Below, piece after piece: positions 29,975 through 37,572 of a stretch of DNA of 37,572 nt. The DNA is from Clostridiales bacterium UBA1770. GTDB taxonomy: Bacteria; Bacillota; Clostridia; Oscillospirales; CAG-272. A program made the translations under genes and the position numbers. The notes below the pieces were generated by a model that was not told the DNA's origin, ran no database searches, and was given only the letters and a program-made list of their open reading frames with translations. Position 1 is the stretch's first letter, and every line of letters starts with the position of its first letter. The stretch covers positions 1 through 37,572 of the forward strand of contig DCGU01000036.1 of the NCBI GenBank assembly GCA_002315325.1, written 5' to 3'.

Positions 29975-31345
29975 TCAATCGTTTAAGCACAGCGTGATGA
30001 AGGAATTGGACTTAACGGTATATTGCAATGCAGTAAGTTCCGAAATGCTGCCCGACCAAACGGGTTCGTTTGTATAATCGGCGGACGTCTCGTACAAAGT
30101 TGCACGCGTGCGCGCGCTTCCCGGCACGTCAAACGTCAGGGGCACGTCATCGTCCCCCACGTTGGCGACGCCCAACATATCTTCCCCGCCGGTCGCGGCG
30201 CAGGCGTAGAGTCCCTGCGGGCACGTCACGGCGGCAGCGTTTTGCAGGGCATACATGCGGTCAAACTGTTTGAAAGCATAATAGGTTTTGGTGGGTTTCA
30301 ATTCCGGCACGTGGAACAGGCAGCCATACTCCCACCACAATTGCGCATCGTAGAACATGGCACAGTCCACGCCCAGCCGCTGCATTTCGTACAGAGCGCC
30401 GGCAGCGTGTGCCGCACCGTAGTTGTTGCGCATATTGATATAGTACATCGTGCGTTTGTCTTGCGTTTCGTAGGTGCCGATATTGGTATTCCACTCGGTA
30501 TCGTGAATCTCCGTCGCATCAAAGCCGAAATCGTGCAGCGTCTTTTTGACAAAGCTGTATTCCTTCTCGATTTTGCCCAGGTAGTTTCTGCCCAGGTACC
30601 CGTGATAGGAGAAGAAATCTAAAGGGGCTTTCGTTGCAGGTGCGGAGATATACGACAGGAAGTTTGTAAAATAGTCCGTCGGGCCCTCGGTCCAGCGCTC
30701 GCCGGTAAAGGCACCCAAAATATAGCAGGAAGAATAGCCGCCGACCTTGACGTCGGGGTGTGCGTTTTTAATTTTGTTGGCGGTCAGCGTATACAGTCGG
30801 TAATACTCTTCTGCCGTGCCGTTCCACATGGGCGGGCCGTTGGGCTCGATGTTCGGATGCAGACCGTCCGGCTCGTTCCAAATTTCCCAATATTGAATAT
30901 CCCAATTGTGCCCGTTGCACCAGCCGTCGTTATAGTGCCGCACGACGTGCTCGCAGATATTCGCCCATTTTTCGGGATCTTTCGGCGGGTAGACGTGGTA
31001 CTTTTTCGGCGCGTGTTCAATCGTCACGCCCAGGCGGTACATGACCTGCATGCCGGCCTCGATCAGCGGCTGAATATACGCGTCGGTCAGGGCGAAATCG
31101 TAGGATGCCTCGTTCTCGGGGTCGGCGTCGAAGTTCGGGAAAACGTTGGGGATATCCACGTAATGCGCGCCGCCGTAAAAACCGCAGGTGTCGTGCAGCC
31201 GAATCACGGGCGGGTGCAGGTCGACAAAGTCGGCCAGCAGTTCGCCGTATCCCGTTTTACGGGCAGCGTTGTTAAACCCGTGTACGGGCTTGATTTTGCC
31301 GATGATATTTTGAAAATCGACAGTGATTTTGAAAACAGACGTCAT
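29975..31345 (-). CDS. GH39-like glycosidase, paralogue
   Basis: The 456-residue protein parallels the gene at 14744-16084: Glu158 in YWEIWNEPD (acid/base) and Glu284 in EIHDTEWN (nucleophile), with the shared HYVDIPNVFPNFD, YRLGVTIEHAPKK and YPPKDPEKWANIC stretches. The longer gap between the two catalytic residues reflects an insertion (about residues 161-185 and 210-240). The C-terminal region is a beta domain. No signal peptide. ATG 31345 is preceded by AAAGGA; the longer frame to 31408 overlaps the GNAT gene. Probably a second enzyme of related but distinct specificity, in an operon with the GNAT and YdeI-like genes. Confidence 0.72.
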   Translation of the reverse strand: MTSVFKITVDFQNIIGKIKPVHGFNNAARKTGYGELLADFVDLHPPVIRLHDTCGFYGGAHYVDIPNVFPNFDADPENEASYDFALTDAYIQPLIEAGMQVMYRLGVTIEHAPKKYHVYPPKDPEKWANICEHVVRHYNDGWCNGHNWDIQYWEIWNEPDGLHPNIEPNGPPMWNGTAEEYYRLYTLTANKIKNAHPDVKVGGYSSCYILGAFTGERWTEGPTDYFTNFLSYISAPATKAPLDFFSYHGYLGRNYLGKIEKEYSFVKKTLHDFGFDATEIHDTEWNTNIGTYETQDKRTMYYINMRNNYGAAHAAGALYEMQRLGVDCAMFYDAQLWWEYGCLFHVPELKPTKTYYAFKQFDRMYALQNAAAVTCPQGLYACAATGGEDMLGVANVGDDDVPLTFDVPGSARTRATLYETSADYTNEPVWSGSISELTALQYTVKSNSFITLCLND

Positions 31346-31359
31346 CGTTATACCATCCT

Positions 31360-31839
31360 TTACTGCGGCAGCGGATTGGTCGGAGCAAACCGCAAAATAT
31401 ACAGCCACTCACCGCTGGGGTGGGTGCCGATGCGCTCAAAGCCGCATTTCTCATACAGGTGCTGCGCCGCGTAGTTGGTCTTGGCCGTATCCAGCAACAG
31501 GCCCGCGTAACCGTGCGCTTTCAGCGTTTCGCACAGGTTTGCAATCATACCGGTACCGACGCCCTTGCCCTGCATACCGGAACGCACAGCGATACCGAAC
31601 CAGGGAATTGCTTTTTCCAGGTCCCAAATAAATGAAATACCCACGCAGACGTTCCCCTGCATGGCCACCCAAAACGCATGGTTTTTCGTGCTGCCGTCAA
31701 AGTAGCCCATCGTGCGTTTTTCGTTGCCGTGATTGACGTTGAAAAACGCCGTGCTTTCCTCGTCCATCACGTCGAAAAATTCCTGTACGGCAGGCGCGTC
31801 GGGCGCCGCCATAGGTCTTACGATAATTGAAGCATCCAT
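31360..31839 (-). CDS. GNAT-family N-acetyltransferase
   Basis: The 159-residue protein has the GNAT motif IAVRSGMQGKGVGTGMIANL (Q-G-K-G-V-G pyrophosphate loop) and the C-terminal NYAAQHLYEKCGFERIG segment. It acetylates an unknown amine. GAGAGGA precedes the ATG. It ends 14 bases before the GH39-like gene, so the two are probably cotranslated. Confidence 0.85.
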   Translation of the reverse strand: MDASIIVRPMAAPDAPAVQEFFDVMDEESTAFFNVNHGNEKRTMGYFDGSTKNHAFWVAMQGNVCVGISFIWDLEKAIPWFGIAVRSGMQGKGVGTGMIANLCETLKAHGYAGLLLDTAKTNYAAQHLYEKCGFERIGTHPSGEWLYILRFAPTNPLPQ

Positions 31840-31863
31840 TGTAGTTATCCTCTCGTTTTTTAA

Positions 31864-31890
31864 TCAATTGTAAAACTGCGTTTTACGTCA
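31864..31890. repeat. Palindromic repeat, left-half copy
   Basis: TCAATTGTAAAACTGCGTTT is identical to the left part of the copy at 17192-17244. Here it closes into a perfect short hairpin GTAAAAC-tgc-GTTTTAC (31870-31886) just after the stop codon of the membrane-protein gene. Confidence 0.65.
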
Positions 31891-32556
31891 TTCCGCCTGT
31901 GCGGGCGCTTCTTTCTGTGTAATACCGGCATCGTATGCGTGGATAAACAAATACCGGCCGCAACTTATCAAAATCGTTGCCATCACGCCGAGAATATTGC
32001 CGGCCAATATAAGGATACTTTGCAGGTCGTATAACCCGGGGTATCCAAAACAAGACCTTAAATTGCCGACAAAAGGCACAAGGGCGCTGATGATTTGCAA
32101 AATTGTCAAGACTAAAAAAATCGTCTTGCTTCCCGGTTTGGTAAACCATGAGAAAGCGTGTACTGTGCTGACCACCCACAGTGCAAAAACAGCCGCGTCA
32201 ATTGCCGAATACACCAGGCACAGCCAATGCCACCCGGACACAGCGGCCGAAGTAATCATCATCCGCAACGTCAGCGCCTGCACAAGTGCTGTACCGACAA
32301 ACGAAATCGGCAAAAGCAAGCTGCGCGGTTTTCGGGGATAAACGGCCATAATATAAATAACAAGGAGAAAAATCGGGATGGCATACACGAACCACGACAA
32401 AGACACGTACGTACGTTCAAACGTCGCATAATAGGTCACCGAATTACAACCGATGCTCATCAACGTGCCGATGATAATAAAAATGCCGAATAGGTTCGTT
32501 TTGACGTAATGATTCGTGGATGGATTGATTGGCTTGTTTTCAAAATCGGTATTCAT
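31888..32556 (-). CDS. Predicted multi-pass membrane protein of unknown function
   Basis: I do not recognise a family. The 222-residue protein has about six hydrophobic helices: FGIFIIIGTLMSIGC, WFVYAIPIFLLVIYIMAV, LLLPISFVGTALVQAL, WLCLVYSAIDAAVFALWVV, TIFLVLTILQIISALVPFV and ILILAGNILGVMATILI. Short basic loops (YPRKPRS and FTKPGSKT) suggest orientation in the membrane. No catalytic motif is visible. A GGAG site precedes the ATG. It sits between a GNAT and a polysaccharide deacetylase in the same direction. Confidence 0.7.
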   Translation of the reverse strand: MNTDFENKPINPSTNHYVKTNLFGIFIIIGTLMSIGCNSVTYYATFERTYVSLSWFVYAIPIFLLVIYIMAVYPRKPRSLLLPISFVGTALVQALTLRMMITSAAVSGWHWLCLVYSAIDAAVFALWVVSTVHAFSWFTKPGSKTIFLVLTILQIISALVPFVGNLRSCFGYPGLYDLQSILILAGNILGVMATILISCGRYLFIHAYDAGITQKEAPAQAE

Positions 32557-32607
32557 ACCATGACTCCTTTACTACTATGCGGCAACGGAACGGCGGTCAT
32601 TTCTTTT

Positions 32608-33384
32608 TCATGCCTCTTTCCACGAGGGGATTTTATCCTTGAACAAATGATAAAATTCTGTATTGGTAACAAGTTCGACGTCGCCGGCATTCACCATTTT
32701 TTCAATCAACGCGTCGAGTTTACCGTATAGGTCAAACGCGTCCAGTTCGTACCCGTGGCCCCACACGTAGAAAATCATATCCTCGGTGCACTCGGCCTTG
32801 ACAAACGCGTCGGCCAGTTCCAACACTGCCGGGTCGCACAGGGAACAGGTGGGCTGCCACTGCATAAAATACGTCGGCAACTGATACGTGTGCGTGGATA
32901 AAATACCCCTGGCAAAACGGATGCCGGTGTTTTCAAGAATCAAGCGAATGGTGGTTTCGGTATATTCATTGTCCCCGCCCGGCCACGCCATGCCCACGGG
33001 CATACTGCCGGTGAATGCGCAGATATTCTCCGCATCCCCAACCACTTCCTCCCGCAGCGCCGCGACGTTATTGTCGTGCTGTTTGAGGGAGGGATGGTGG
33101 AGCGTATGCACGCACACGTCATAATCTTTATAAATACCGGATTCCAGCTGTTCCTGGGTCAGTCTGTCGTGCCTGACTTCGGGGTGACCGATCCGCGGGC
33201 CGACCCAATCCCAGGAAACGCCGCAGAGTCCTGTATTGACGTTGAAGGAAATACAGTTGACGTTGTATTTTTTCAGGATTTCTATGATTTTGAGGTCCTG
33301 CGTGATCCCGTCGTCAAAACTGAGTGTAAAATATTTTTTCGGTTTTTTATTCTCTGTCAAAGTGCTTTTATTTTCGTCATTCAT
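32608..33384 (-). CDS. Polysaccharide deacetylase (NodB/CE4-like)
   Basis: The 258-residue protein has the NodB homology domain: LSFDDGI with Asp24 and Asp25, VHTLHHPSL with metal-binding His93 and His97, then a later MAWPGGDNE segment that replaces the usual RxPxG motif, and a closing YVWGHGYELD. These enzymes remove N- or O-acetyl groups from sugars. No signal peptide or membrane anchor is visible, unusual for a cell-wall enzyme and more in line with action on imported sugars. The only GGGAG ribosome site lies well upstream of the ATG, so the start is less certain. It is 30 bases after the AbiE toxin-type gene. Confidence 0.78.
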   Translation of the reverse strand: MNDENKSTLTENKKPKKYFTLSFDDGITQDLKIIEILKKYNVNCISFNVNTGLCGVSWDWVGPRIGHPEVRHDRLTQEQLESGIYKDYDVCVHTLHHPSLKQHDNNVAALREEVVGDAENICAFTGSMPVGMAWPGGDNEYTETTIRLILENTGIRFARGILSTHTYQLPTYFMQWQPTCSLCDPAVLELADAFVKAECTEDMIFYVWGHGYELDAFDLYGKLDALIEKMVNAGDVELVTNTEFYHLFKDKIPSWKEA

Positions 33385-33414
33385 ATGGTTGACTCTGTAA
33401 ACTCCCTTCGTTTT

Positions 33415-34275
33415 TTATTGCAACAGTTGCTCCGTGATTTGCCTGAAAAACTCTGCATTCCATAAAGCAAGTGATGCCGAATCTTTGATAAAAGGACGAA
33501 CGTCATCTTTTGCCTGCTCAAAGTCAATCGTATCAAACTTTTCATTCAAAAGTTTTTTGACGTCCGCTATTGTCAGCTCCGTGTCGGCGTTCCATGCGTC
33601 CGATTCTGCCAGTCGCGCTTTTAAATGCGGCAAATTTACGGTTGCACCGTGGGAAAGATAAAAAACGTAATCGTACAAGTCTCTCCCTTTTACTCTGCTT
33701 TTCCATGCACGACAAATCACCGCATGCAATTTGCCGGCAAATAACGACGGCATATCATACATGGTGATTTCGTACGGTGCGGGCAGCAGTCTGAATTTAT
33801 GTTCAACGCTTGCCCCGTCCGGTGGAAGTACGTCGACTTCAAACTTGATTTTAATTGCCTCATTTCCTGCGATTCCGGATGCGGTATTGTTCGCATAAAA
33901 AAGCAAAAAATGTTCCTTGGTATTGCCCTTCAAAAAGGCGGATTGTATACCGGACTCTTTGGTTTTTTCTTTTTCCGAAACAGTAACGTTAAGTCCGAAA
34001 GAACGCACTTCCTTTTCCAAAATAGGGAAATAGTCTGCAAACCTAAAATCTGCGTCTGCCGTTAAAAGCGAAAAATCCAAATCTTCCGAAAAACGGTCAA
34101 GCCCATAAAAAATACGCAATGCTGTTCCACCGTAGAACGCTGCTTTTTTGAAGAACCCTGCGCGTGACAGTCCGCAAAGAACGATTTCCTGCATAATTTC
34201 TTTCATGGCGTTTTTTTGCTCGTTGACGTTATGCGCGTCGTATTTTTTCAACATTACGGAAAGAATACTATCCAT
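33415..34275 (-). CDS. AbiEii-type nucleotidyltransferase toxin
   Basis: The 286-residue protein is an AbiEii/AbiGii-type nucleotidyltransferase, the toxin of type IV toxin-antitoxin systems that give phage resistance by abortive infection. The nucleotidyltransferase motif is YGGTALRIFYGLDRFSEDLD with Asp65 and Asp67; Asp148 in KFEVDVL is the likely third acid. Lys182 in LFAGKLHAVICR and the KGRDLYDYVFYL segment match conserved positions of the family. ATG 34275 is chosen because GGAGG stands eight bases upstream; other in-frame starts are at 34281 and 34284. The antitoxin-type gene ends five bases before this start. AT-rich relative to the neighbourhood. Confidence 0.87.
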   Translation of the reverse strand: MDSILSVMLKKYDAHNVNEQKNAMKEIMQEIVLCGLSRAGFFKKAAFYGGTALRIFYGLDRFSEDLDFSLLTADADFRFADYFPILEKEVRSFGLNVTVSEKEKTKESGIQSAFLKGNTKEHFLLFYANNTASGIAGNEAIKIKFEVDVLPPDGASVEHKFRLLPAPYEITMYDMPSLFAGKLHAVICRAWKSRVKGRDLYDYVFYLSHGATVNLPHLKARLAESDAWNADTELTIADVKKLLNEKFDTIDFEQAKDDVRPFIKDSASLALWNAEFFRQITEQLLQ

Positions 34276-34280
34276 CAGCA

Positions 34281-34859
34281 TCACCTCCGAATCAGCTTTT
34301 TCAAATACTTCAAATTGTTTGTGTGATAGACGTCACATAATTCCGATAACGTATCAAAATCCAATTTATCAAATTCAGTTTCGTCAATACGCAAATCGTC
34401 AAACAACAGCCCCCTTAATTCACGGACACTTGTGACCGGGCTGACAGAGTAGAGTTTATCACACAGAGCTTTTTCCGGCGTTGCAATTTGATACGAATAT
34501 TCGTTTTCGGTAATTAGGTTTATACCGAACGGATAGGCATCCTTCGGAACGTCGCGATACGTAAACCGCCCGAACACGTTTTCATATTCCTTCGACTTTT
34601 TCTTATCATACGTTGCACTGGTAAATGCATATACCGCTTCGGGTATTAACCCGTATCGGGACAGAGCATAGTCAAAAGAAAGATAAGACGGACCGTAGAT
34701 GACAGGGGCAAGTAAATATCCCGGTGTGGCTCTGTTTGTTTCGTATATGCCGCGCGTCAGTACAAACAGTTCCCCGCACCTCGTCATACGCATTATTTTG
34801 CCCGATGGGTCTTTATACGTATGTAATTTTTCCAAAAGCATTTTCACCGTAAGAACCAT
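34281..34859 (-). CDS. AbiEi-type antitoxin/transcription regulator
   Basis: The 192-residue protein has the layout of AbiEi antitoxins: an N-terminal winged-helix part (about 1-50, with CGELFVLTRGIYETN) and a C-terminal region with YLSFDYALSRYGLIPEAVYAFTSAT and IATPEKALCDKLY, both typical of the family. AbiEi represses its own promoter and neutralises AbiEii. ATG 34859 is preferred over GTG 34868, because the AGAGG ribosome site sits at the right distance only for the former. It is first in the operon, with a good promoter at 34880-34908. Confidence 0.85.
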   Translation of the reverse strand: MVLTVKMLLEKLHTYKDPSGKIMRMTRCGELFVLTRGIYETNRATPGYLLAPVIYGPSYLSFDYALSRYGLIPEAVYAFTSATYDKKKSKEYENVFGRFTYRDVPKDAYPFGINLITENEYSYQIATPEKALCDKLYSVSPVTSVRELRGLLFDDLRIDETEFDKLDFDTLSELCDVYHTNNLKYLKKLIRR

Positions 34860-34879
34860 TATTTTCACCTCTTAATTGA

Positions 34880-34908
34880 ATTATACACAATTTTGCGGAG
34901 AAAATCAA
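34880..34908 (-). promoter_or_regulatory. Sigma-A promoter of the abiE operon
   Basis: On the minus strand: TTGATT (34908-34903), 17 bases, TATAAT (34885-34880). The leader is short (about 14 bases). Confidence 0.6.
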
Positions 34909-34920
34909 TATGTTTTTGAA

Positions 34921-34958
34921 TCGACTTTTTTATGAATTTGAAGAAGTCGGCTTTTTTT
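34921..34958 (+). terminator. Terminator-like hairpin between divergent genes
   Basis: CGACTT (34922-34927) and AAGTCG (34944-34949) form a stem followed by GCTTTTTTT. No plus-strand gene ends near it, so it may insulate the gene at 35038 from upstream transcription. Confidence 0.4.
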
Positions 34959-34970
34959 CCCCCAACAATA

Positions 34971-34979
34971 TGATATAAT
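34971..34979 (+). promoter_or_regulatory. Extended -10 promoter for the 718-residue glycosidase-like gene
   Basis: TGA-TATAAT is an extended -10 element. A -35 box is absent at the expected place, which is normal for this type. The GGAGGG ribosome site is at about 35026-35031. Confidence 0.55.
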
Positions 34980-35037
34980 ATAATATAGCATAAACTTGGG
35001 GTTATTTCCGTTCTAAAAAAGAAGCGGAGGGTTTGTT

Positions 35038-37194
35038 ATGCCGGAAAAACATATTGTCATTGAAAATCAGTATTTTCGTTTGACCATTGGCACGGATGCT
35101 GTCGCAAAAAGTCTCGTTTATCTCCCGACAAACGAGGAATGTATTACACCTGACACAACCGTTCCGCTGTTTTCAGTCACGCAGGAGCGTCCTTTTAATA
35201 ACGAAGTAAAGCTGGCCCATCCCAATACACGCACCACTTTCCCTGCCAACCGTGTTCGTATGGAAGAGGGCAAACTGATTGTTGGGTTTGCCATCACGCC
35301 TTTTGAGGCAATTGTGGACGTCAAGGTTGCCGAGCGGTACTTTGCGTTTCAATTGGTGGATTTTATCGTTCATCCTACCGATTACCCGTGTCTCAGTATG
35401 ACACCGCCGCCTGTATCCGCGTTTCGCCTGATACAACTTCCCGTCATCAAGCGTAAAAACTTCGGTGCCTGGATGAACGTCAACCGGGATGAGAACGTTG
35501 CGGTAGCCGTTATGGCTATCTCCCCACAGGCCTGCATTGCTTCCGAAGAACGCATGGATTGCCGTATTATGACGGCAGATGCCATAAGGGAGCAGGGGCT
35601 CCGCGGTACCACGGCTGCATTAATTGTCGCCTGCCCCGCAGATTTTATGGATGCCGTTGACACACTGGAAGCAGACTATGATTTGCCGCGCGGTGTTGCG
35701 GCACGTCGTTCTCCGTATATCAACCGCAGCATTTATTGGACGTTTGACTTAAACCCTGCCAACGCGGACGAGCATATCCGCCGTGCCAAGCAGGGCGGGT
35801 TCAGCTTGATGGTGCTGTCCTATACCTGTTTCTTCAAGGAAGACGGGTATTATTACAACAGCGATTATGATTTCAATGACAATTATCCCAACGGCAAACA
35901 GGACGTGCTGGCAGTTCTGAAAAAAGTCAACGATGCCGGCATACAACCCGGGTTTCACGTCCTACAGACCCACGTCGGTTTGCGTTCCCGCTACGTGACT
36001 CCTGTTGCCGACCACAGATTACTTTTGACTAAGCATTTCACGCTGGCACAGCCCCTTTCCGAAACGGATACCGTTATCACCGTGGAGGAAAATCCCCGTG
36101 AAACGGTGATGGCGAACGGCTGTCGGGTGTTGGCGTTCGGCGGGGAATTAATCACGTATACGTCCTATTCCACCGAACGGCCGTATCGCTTCTTGGGGTG
36201 TGAACGCGGCTATTGCAAAACCAACGTCAAATCCCATCCCATGGGGGAGATCGGCGGCATCCTTGCCATCAGCGAATACGGTGCTATGAGCGTCTACCTT
36301 GACCAAAACGCAAGCCTGGCGGACGAAGTGGCTGACAAGATTGCCGACGTCTTTAATCTGGGCTTCCGTTTTATCTACTTTGATGGGTCCGAGGGGACCA
36401 ACGAGCCCTACGGATATCACGTACCCGGTTCGCAATATCGGGTGTGGCAGTGCCTATCCCCCGCGCCGCTCTTTGCGGAGGGCGCCGCCAAGGCGCATTT
36501 CGGCTGGCACTTATTAAGCGGCGGCAATGCCTTCGATGTCTTCGGTCCGGCCGTATTTAAGGAAAAAATCAAGCAATATCCGGCAGAAGAAGCGCCGAGA
36601 ATGCGCATGGACTTTACGCGCATCAACTTCGGCTTTTGGGGGTATTGGGCACCCTCTGCCGAGAACAACGGTATTCAACCGGATATGTGGGAATACGGGA
36701 CGAGCCGTGCCGCCGCGTGGGATTGCCCCATCTCCGTTCAGACCAACCTTGACCTTATGAACCGCCATCCCCGGACAGACGATAATCTCGAGGTCGTGCG
36801 CCGTTGGGAAGACGTTCGCGAAAAGAACCTGTTGACCGAGGACCAAAAGCAGATGCTCCGGGATTTAACGACCGAACATCATTTGCTCATAAACGAAAAG
36901 GGTGAATACGAGTTGGTGGCTTACCGCCAGATTCCCTGCGGTGTGAAGGACGTCCGTTGTTTCCTCTTCTCCCGCCAAAACAAAACCTACGTCCTCTATT
37001 GGCACGAAACGTCCGCCAACGACATCCTTCTTCCTTTTGCAGGGGATGCTGTCGTCTGCCGCAATCTCGGTATAGATGCAACTGTTTTTGAAGGTACGCT
37101 TCATGCACAGGGCCGGCAGTATTTCGTGACCGATGCGGCGGAAGATGAAGTCCTAAAGGCCTTTGCAGATGCAAAAACAGAAGCAATTTCCTAA
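35038..37194 (+). CDS. Large glycoside-hydrolase-like protein, GH36/GH31-like fold
   Basis: The 718-residue protein has an N-terminal beta-sandwich region (about 1-230), a central barrel-like region (about 230-560) and a C-terminal sheet (about 620-718), the order seen in GH36 and GH31 clan members. Barrel-like stretches are NRSIYWTFDLNP, FSLMVLSYTCFFKEDGY, IQPGFHVLQTHVG and FRFIYFDGSEG; Asp449 in the last is a nucleophile candidate. A second acid cannot be named with confidence (Glu451 or a residue in FTRINFGFWGYW). No signal peptide. GGAGGG precedes the ATG. It is a single gene with its own extended -10 promoter. The family is not certain and this could be a new branch. Confidence 0.6.
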   Translation: MPEKHIVIENQYFRLTIGTDAVAKSLVYLPTNEECITPDTTVPLFSVTQERPFNNEVKLAHPNTRTTFPANRVRMEEGKLIVGFAITPFEAIVDVKVAERYFAFQLVDFIVHPTDYPCLSMTPPPVSAFRLIQLPVIKRKNFGAWMNVNRDENVAVAVMAISPQACIASEERMDCRIMTADAIREQGLRGTTAALIVACPADFMDAVDTLEADYDLPRGVAARRSPYINRSIYWTFDLNPANADEHIRRAKQGGFSLMVLSYTCFFKEDGYYYNSDYDFNDNYPNGKQDVLAVLKKVNDAGIQPGFHVLQTHVGLRSRYVTPVADHRLLLTKHFTLAQPLSETDTVITVEENPRETVMANGCRVLAFGGELITYTSYSTERPYRFLGCERGYCKTNVKSHPMGEIGGILAISEYGAMSVYLDQNASLADEVADKIADVFNLGFRFIYFDGSEGTNEPYGYHVPGSQYRVWQCLSPAPLFAEGAAKAHFGWHLLSGGNAFDVFGPAVFKEKIKQYPAEEAPRMRMDFTRINFGFWGYWAPSAENNGIQPDMWEYGTSRAAAWDCPISVQTNLDLMNRHPRTDDNLEVVRRWEDVREKNLLTEDQKQMLRDLTTEHHLLINEKGEYELVAYRQIPCGVKDVRCFLFSRQNKTYVLYWHETSANDILLPFAGDAVVCRNLGIDATVFEGTLHAQGRQYFVTDAAEDEVLKAFADAKTEAIS

Positions 37195-37210
37195 AAACAC
37201 ACTGTTGTTG

Positions 37211-37258
37211 GAAATTATATCTGCAAAAACTCGGTCGGAATGACAGGAGGTCGAACCT
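37211..37258. repeat. 48-bp direct repeat R1, copy 1
   Basis: Starts GAAATTATATCTGC, ends GACAGGAGGTCGAACCT; identical to 37433-37480. Confidence 0.8.
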
Positions 37259-37334
37259 TAGTTTGCGGCAAGGTGCAATATATGTCTTTTCTCATACGTT
37301 GAAATAATGCATTGGTTAACGGCGAACTCCTTCC

Positions 37335-37370
37335 ACCGGCAAAGCCGGTCCCCCTCCCCCACACGGAGGA
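37335..37370. repeat. Two small GC-rich hairpins between direct repeats
   Basis: ACCGGC-aaa-GCCGGT (37335-37349) followed by a C-rich run and a CCTCC/GGAGG pair. The 37195-37572 stretch holds only repeats; no gene was found. Confidence 0.55.
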
Positions 37371-37383
37371 GGCTTGAAGTTAC

Positions 37384-37426
37384 AATGCGCAGACAGTTCA
37401 AACACCTGGCGGTGTTTGAGAGGTTC
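37384..37426. repeat. 43-bp direct repeat R2, copy 1
   Basis: Starts AATGCGCAGACAG and contains the hairpin AAACACC-tggc-GGTGTTT; identical to 37518-37560. Linked to R1 copy 2 by six bases. Confidence 0.8.
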
Positions 37427-37432
37427 CTGCAT

Positions 37433-37480
37433 GAAATTATATCTGCAAAAACTCGGTCGGAATGACAGGAGGTCGAACCT
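37433..37480. repeat. 48-bp direct repeat R1, copy 2
   Basis: Identical to 37211-37258. Confidence 0.8.
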
Positions 37481-37517
37481 ATGTCTGCGCCAACGTGCAG
37501 CGAAATTGTTTTTGCCA

Positions 37518-37560
37518 AATGCGCAGACAGTTCAAACACCTGGCGGTGTTTGAGAGGTTC
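37518..37560. repeat. 43-bp direct repeat R2, copy 2
   Basis: Identical to 37384-37426; the window ends 12 bases later. Confidence 0.8.
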
Positions 37561-37572
37561 GACATCAATTAA

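Noticed and set aside
37211..37560. CRISPR array
   Set aside because: The repeats alternate between two different units with unequal gaps and no regular spacers; no cas genes are present.

Overview
The window looks like chromosomal DNA of an uncultured gut-type clostridium (Bacillota, probably Oscillospiraceae or a relative). The basis is inference: A/GGAGG ribosome sites with TTGACA/TATAAT promoters, an oxygen-sensitive glycyl radical enzyme with its activase, a PocR/AraC regulator, a MetA of the Gram-positive acetyl-CoA type, and many short palindromic intergenic repeats of the kind seen in Clostridia. No rRNA, tRNA, CRISPR array, integrase or transposase was seen. Most genes are GC-rich; the two DUF4143 ATPases and the AbiE pair look more AT-rich and are probably later arrivals.

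Layout. 1-8.6 kb: a glycan-degradation region with a GH110-like beta-helix alpha-galactosidase (minus strand) divergent from a concanavalin-like protein and a GH36 alpha-galactosidase, then an M14 carboxypeptidase-like protein and a PL8-type polysaccharide lyase. None of these enzymes has a signal peptide, so they probably act on imported oligosaccharides. 8.6-12.6 kb: a DUF4143 ATPase behind three 32-bp iterons, then a metY-metA methionine operon. 12.6-13.5 kb: a gene-free block made of a MITE-like palindromic element and several copies of a structured element of about 166 nt. 13.5-17.2 kb: a minus-strand operon of three glycosidase-like genes (DUF2961/GH172, GH39-like, TIM barrel). 17.3-21.6 kb: a glycyl radical module of activase, radical enzyme and PocR-AraC regulator. 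21.8-23.8 kb: a secreted, membrane-anchored protein with two CBM9-like domains. 24-27.8 kb: a cytidylate-kinase-like gene, then a GNAT, an unrecognised hydrolase-like protein and an SGNH hydrolase. 27.9-29.2 kb: a second DUF4143 ATPase bracketed by two 32-bp identical terminators. 29.4-34.9 kb: a long minus-strand run of YdeI-like, GH39-like, GNAT, membrane protein, polysaccharide deacetylase and an AbiE toxin-antitoxin pair. 35-37.2 kb: a large glycosidase-like protein, followed by direct repeats.

The genes fit a cell that captures sugars at its surface (CBM9-like protein), takes them up through transporters not in this window, cleaves them inside with many glycosidases and possibly ferments a product with the glycyl radical enzyme. 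The least explained material is non-coding: the structured element at 12.9-13.4 kb, a raiA-like RNA candidate at 6.0-6.2 kb, a hairpin array at 59-156, and a family of 52-bp palindromes in untranslated regions.
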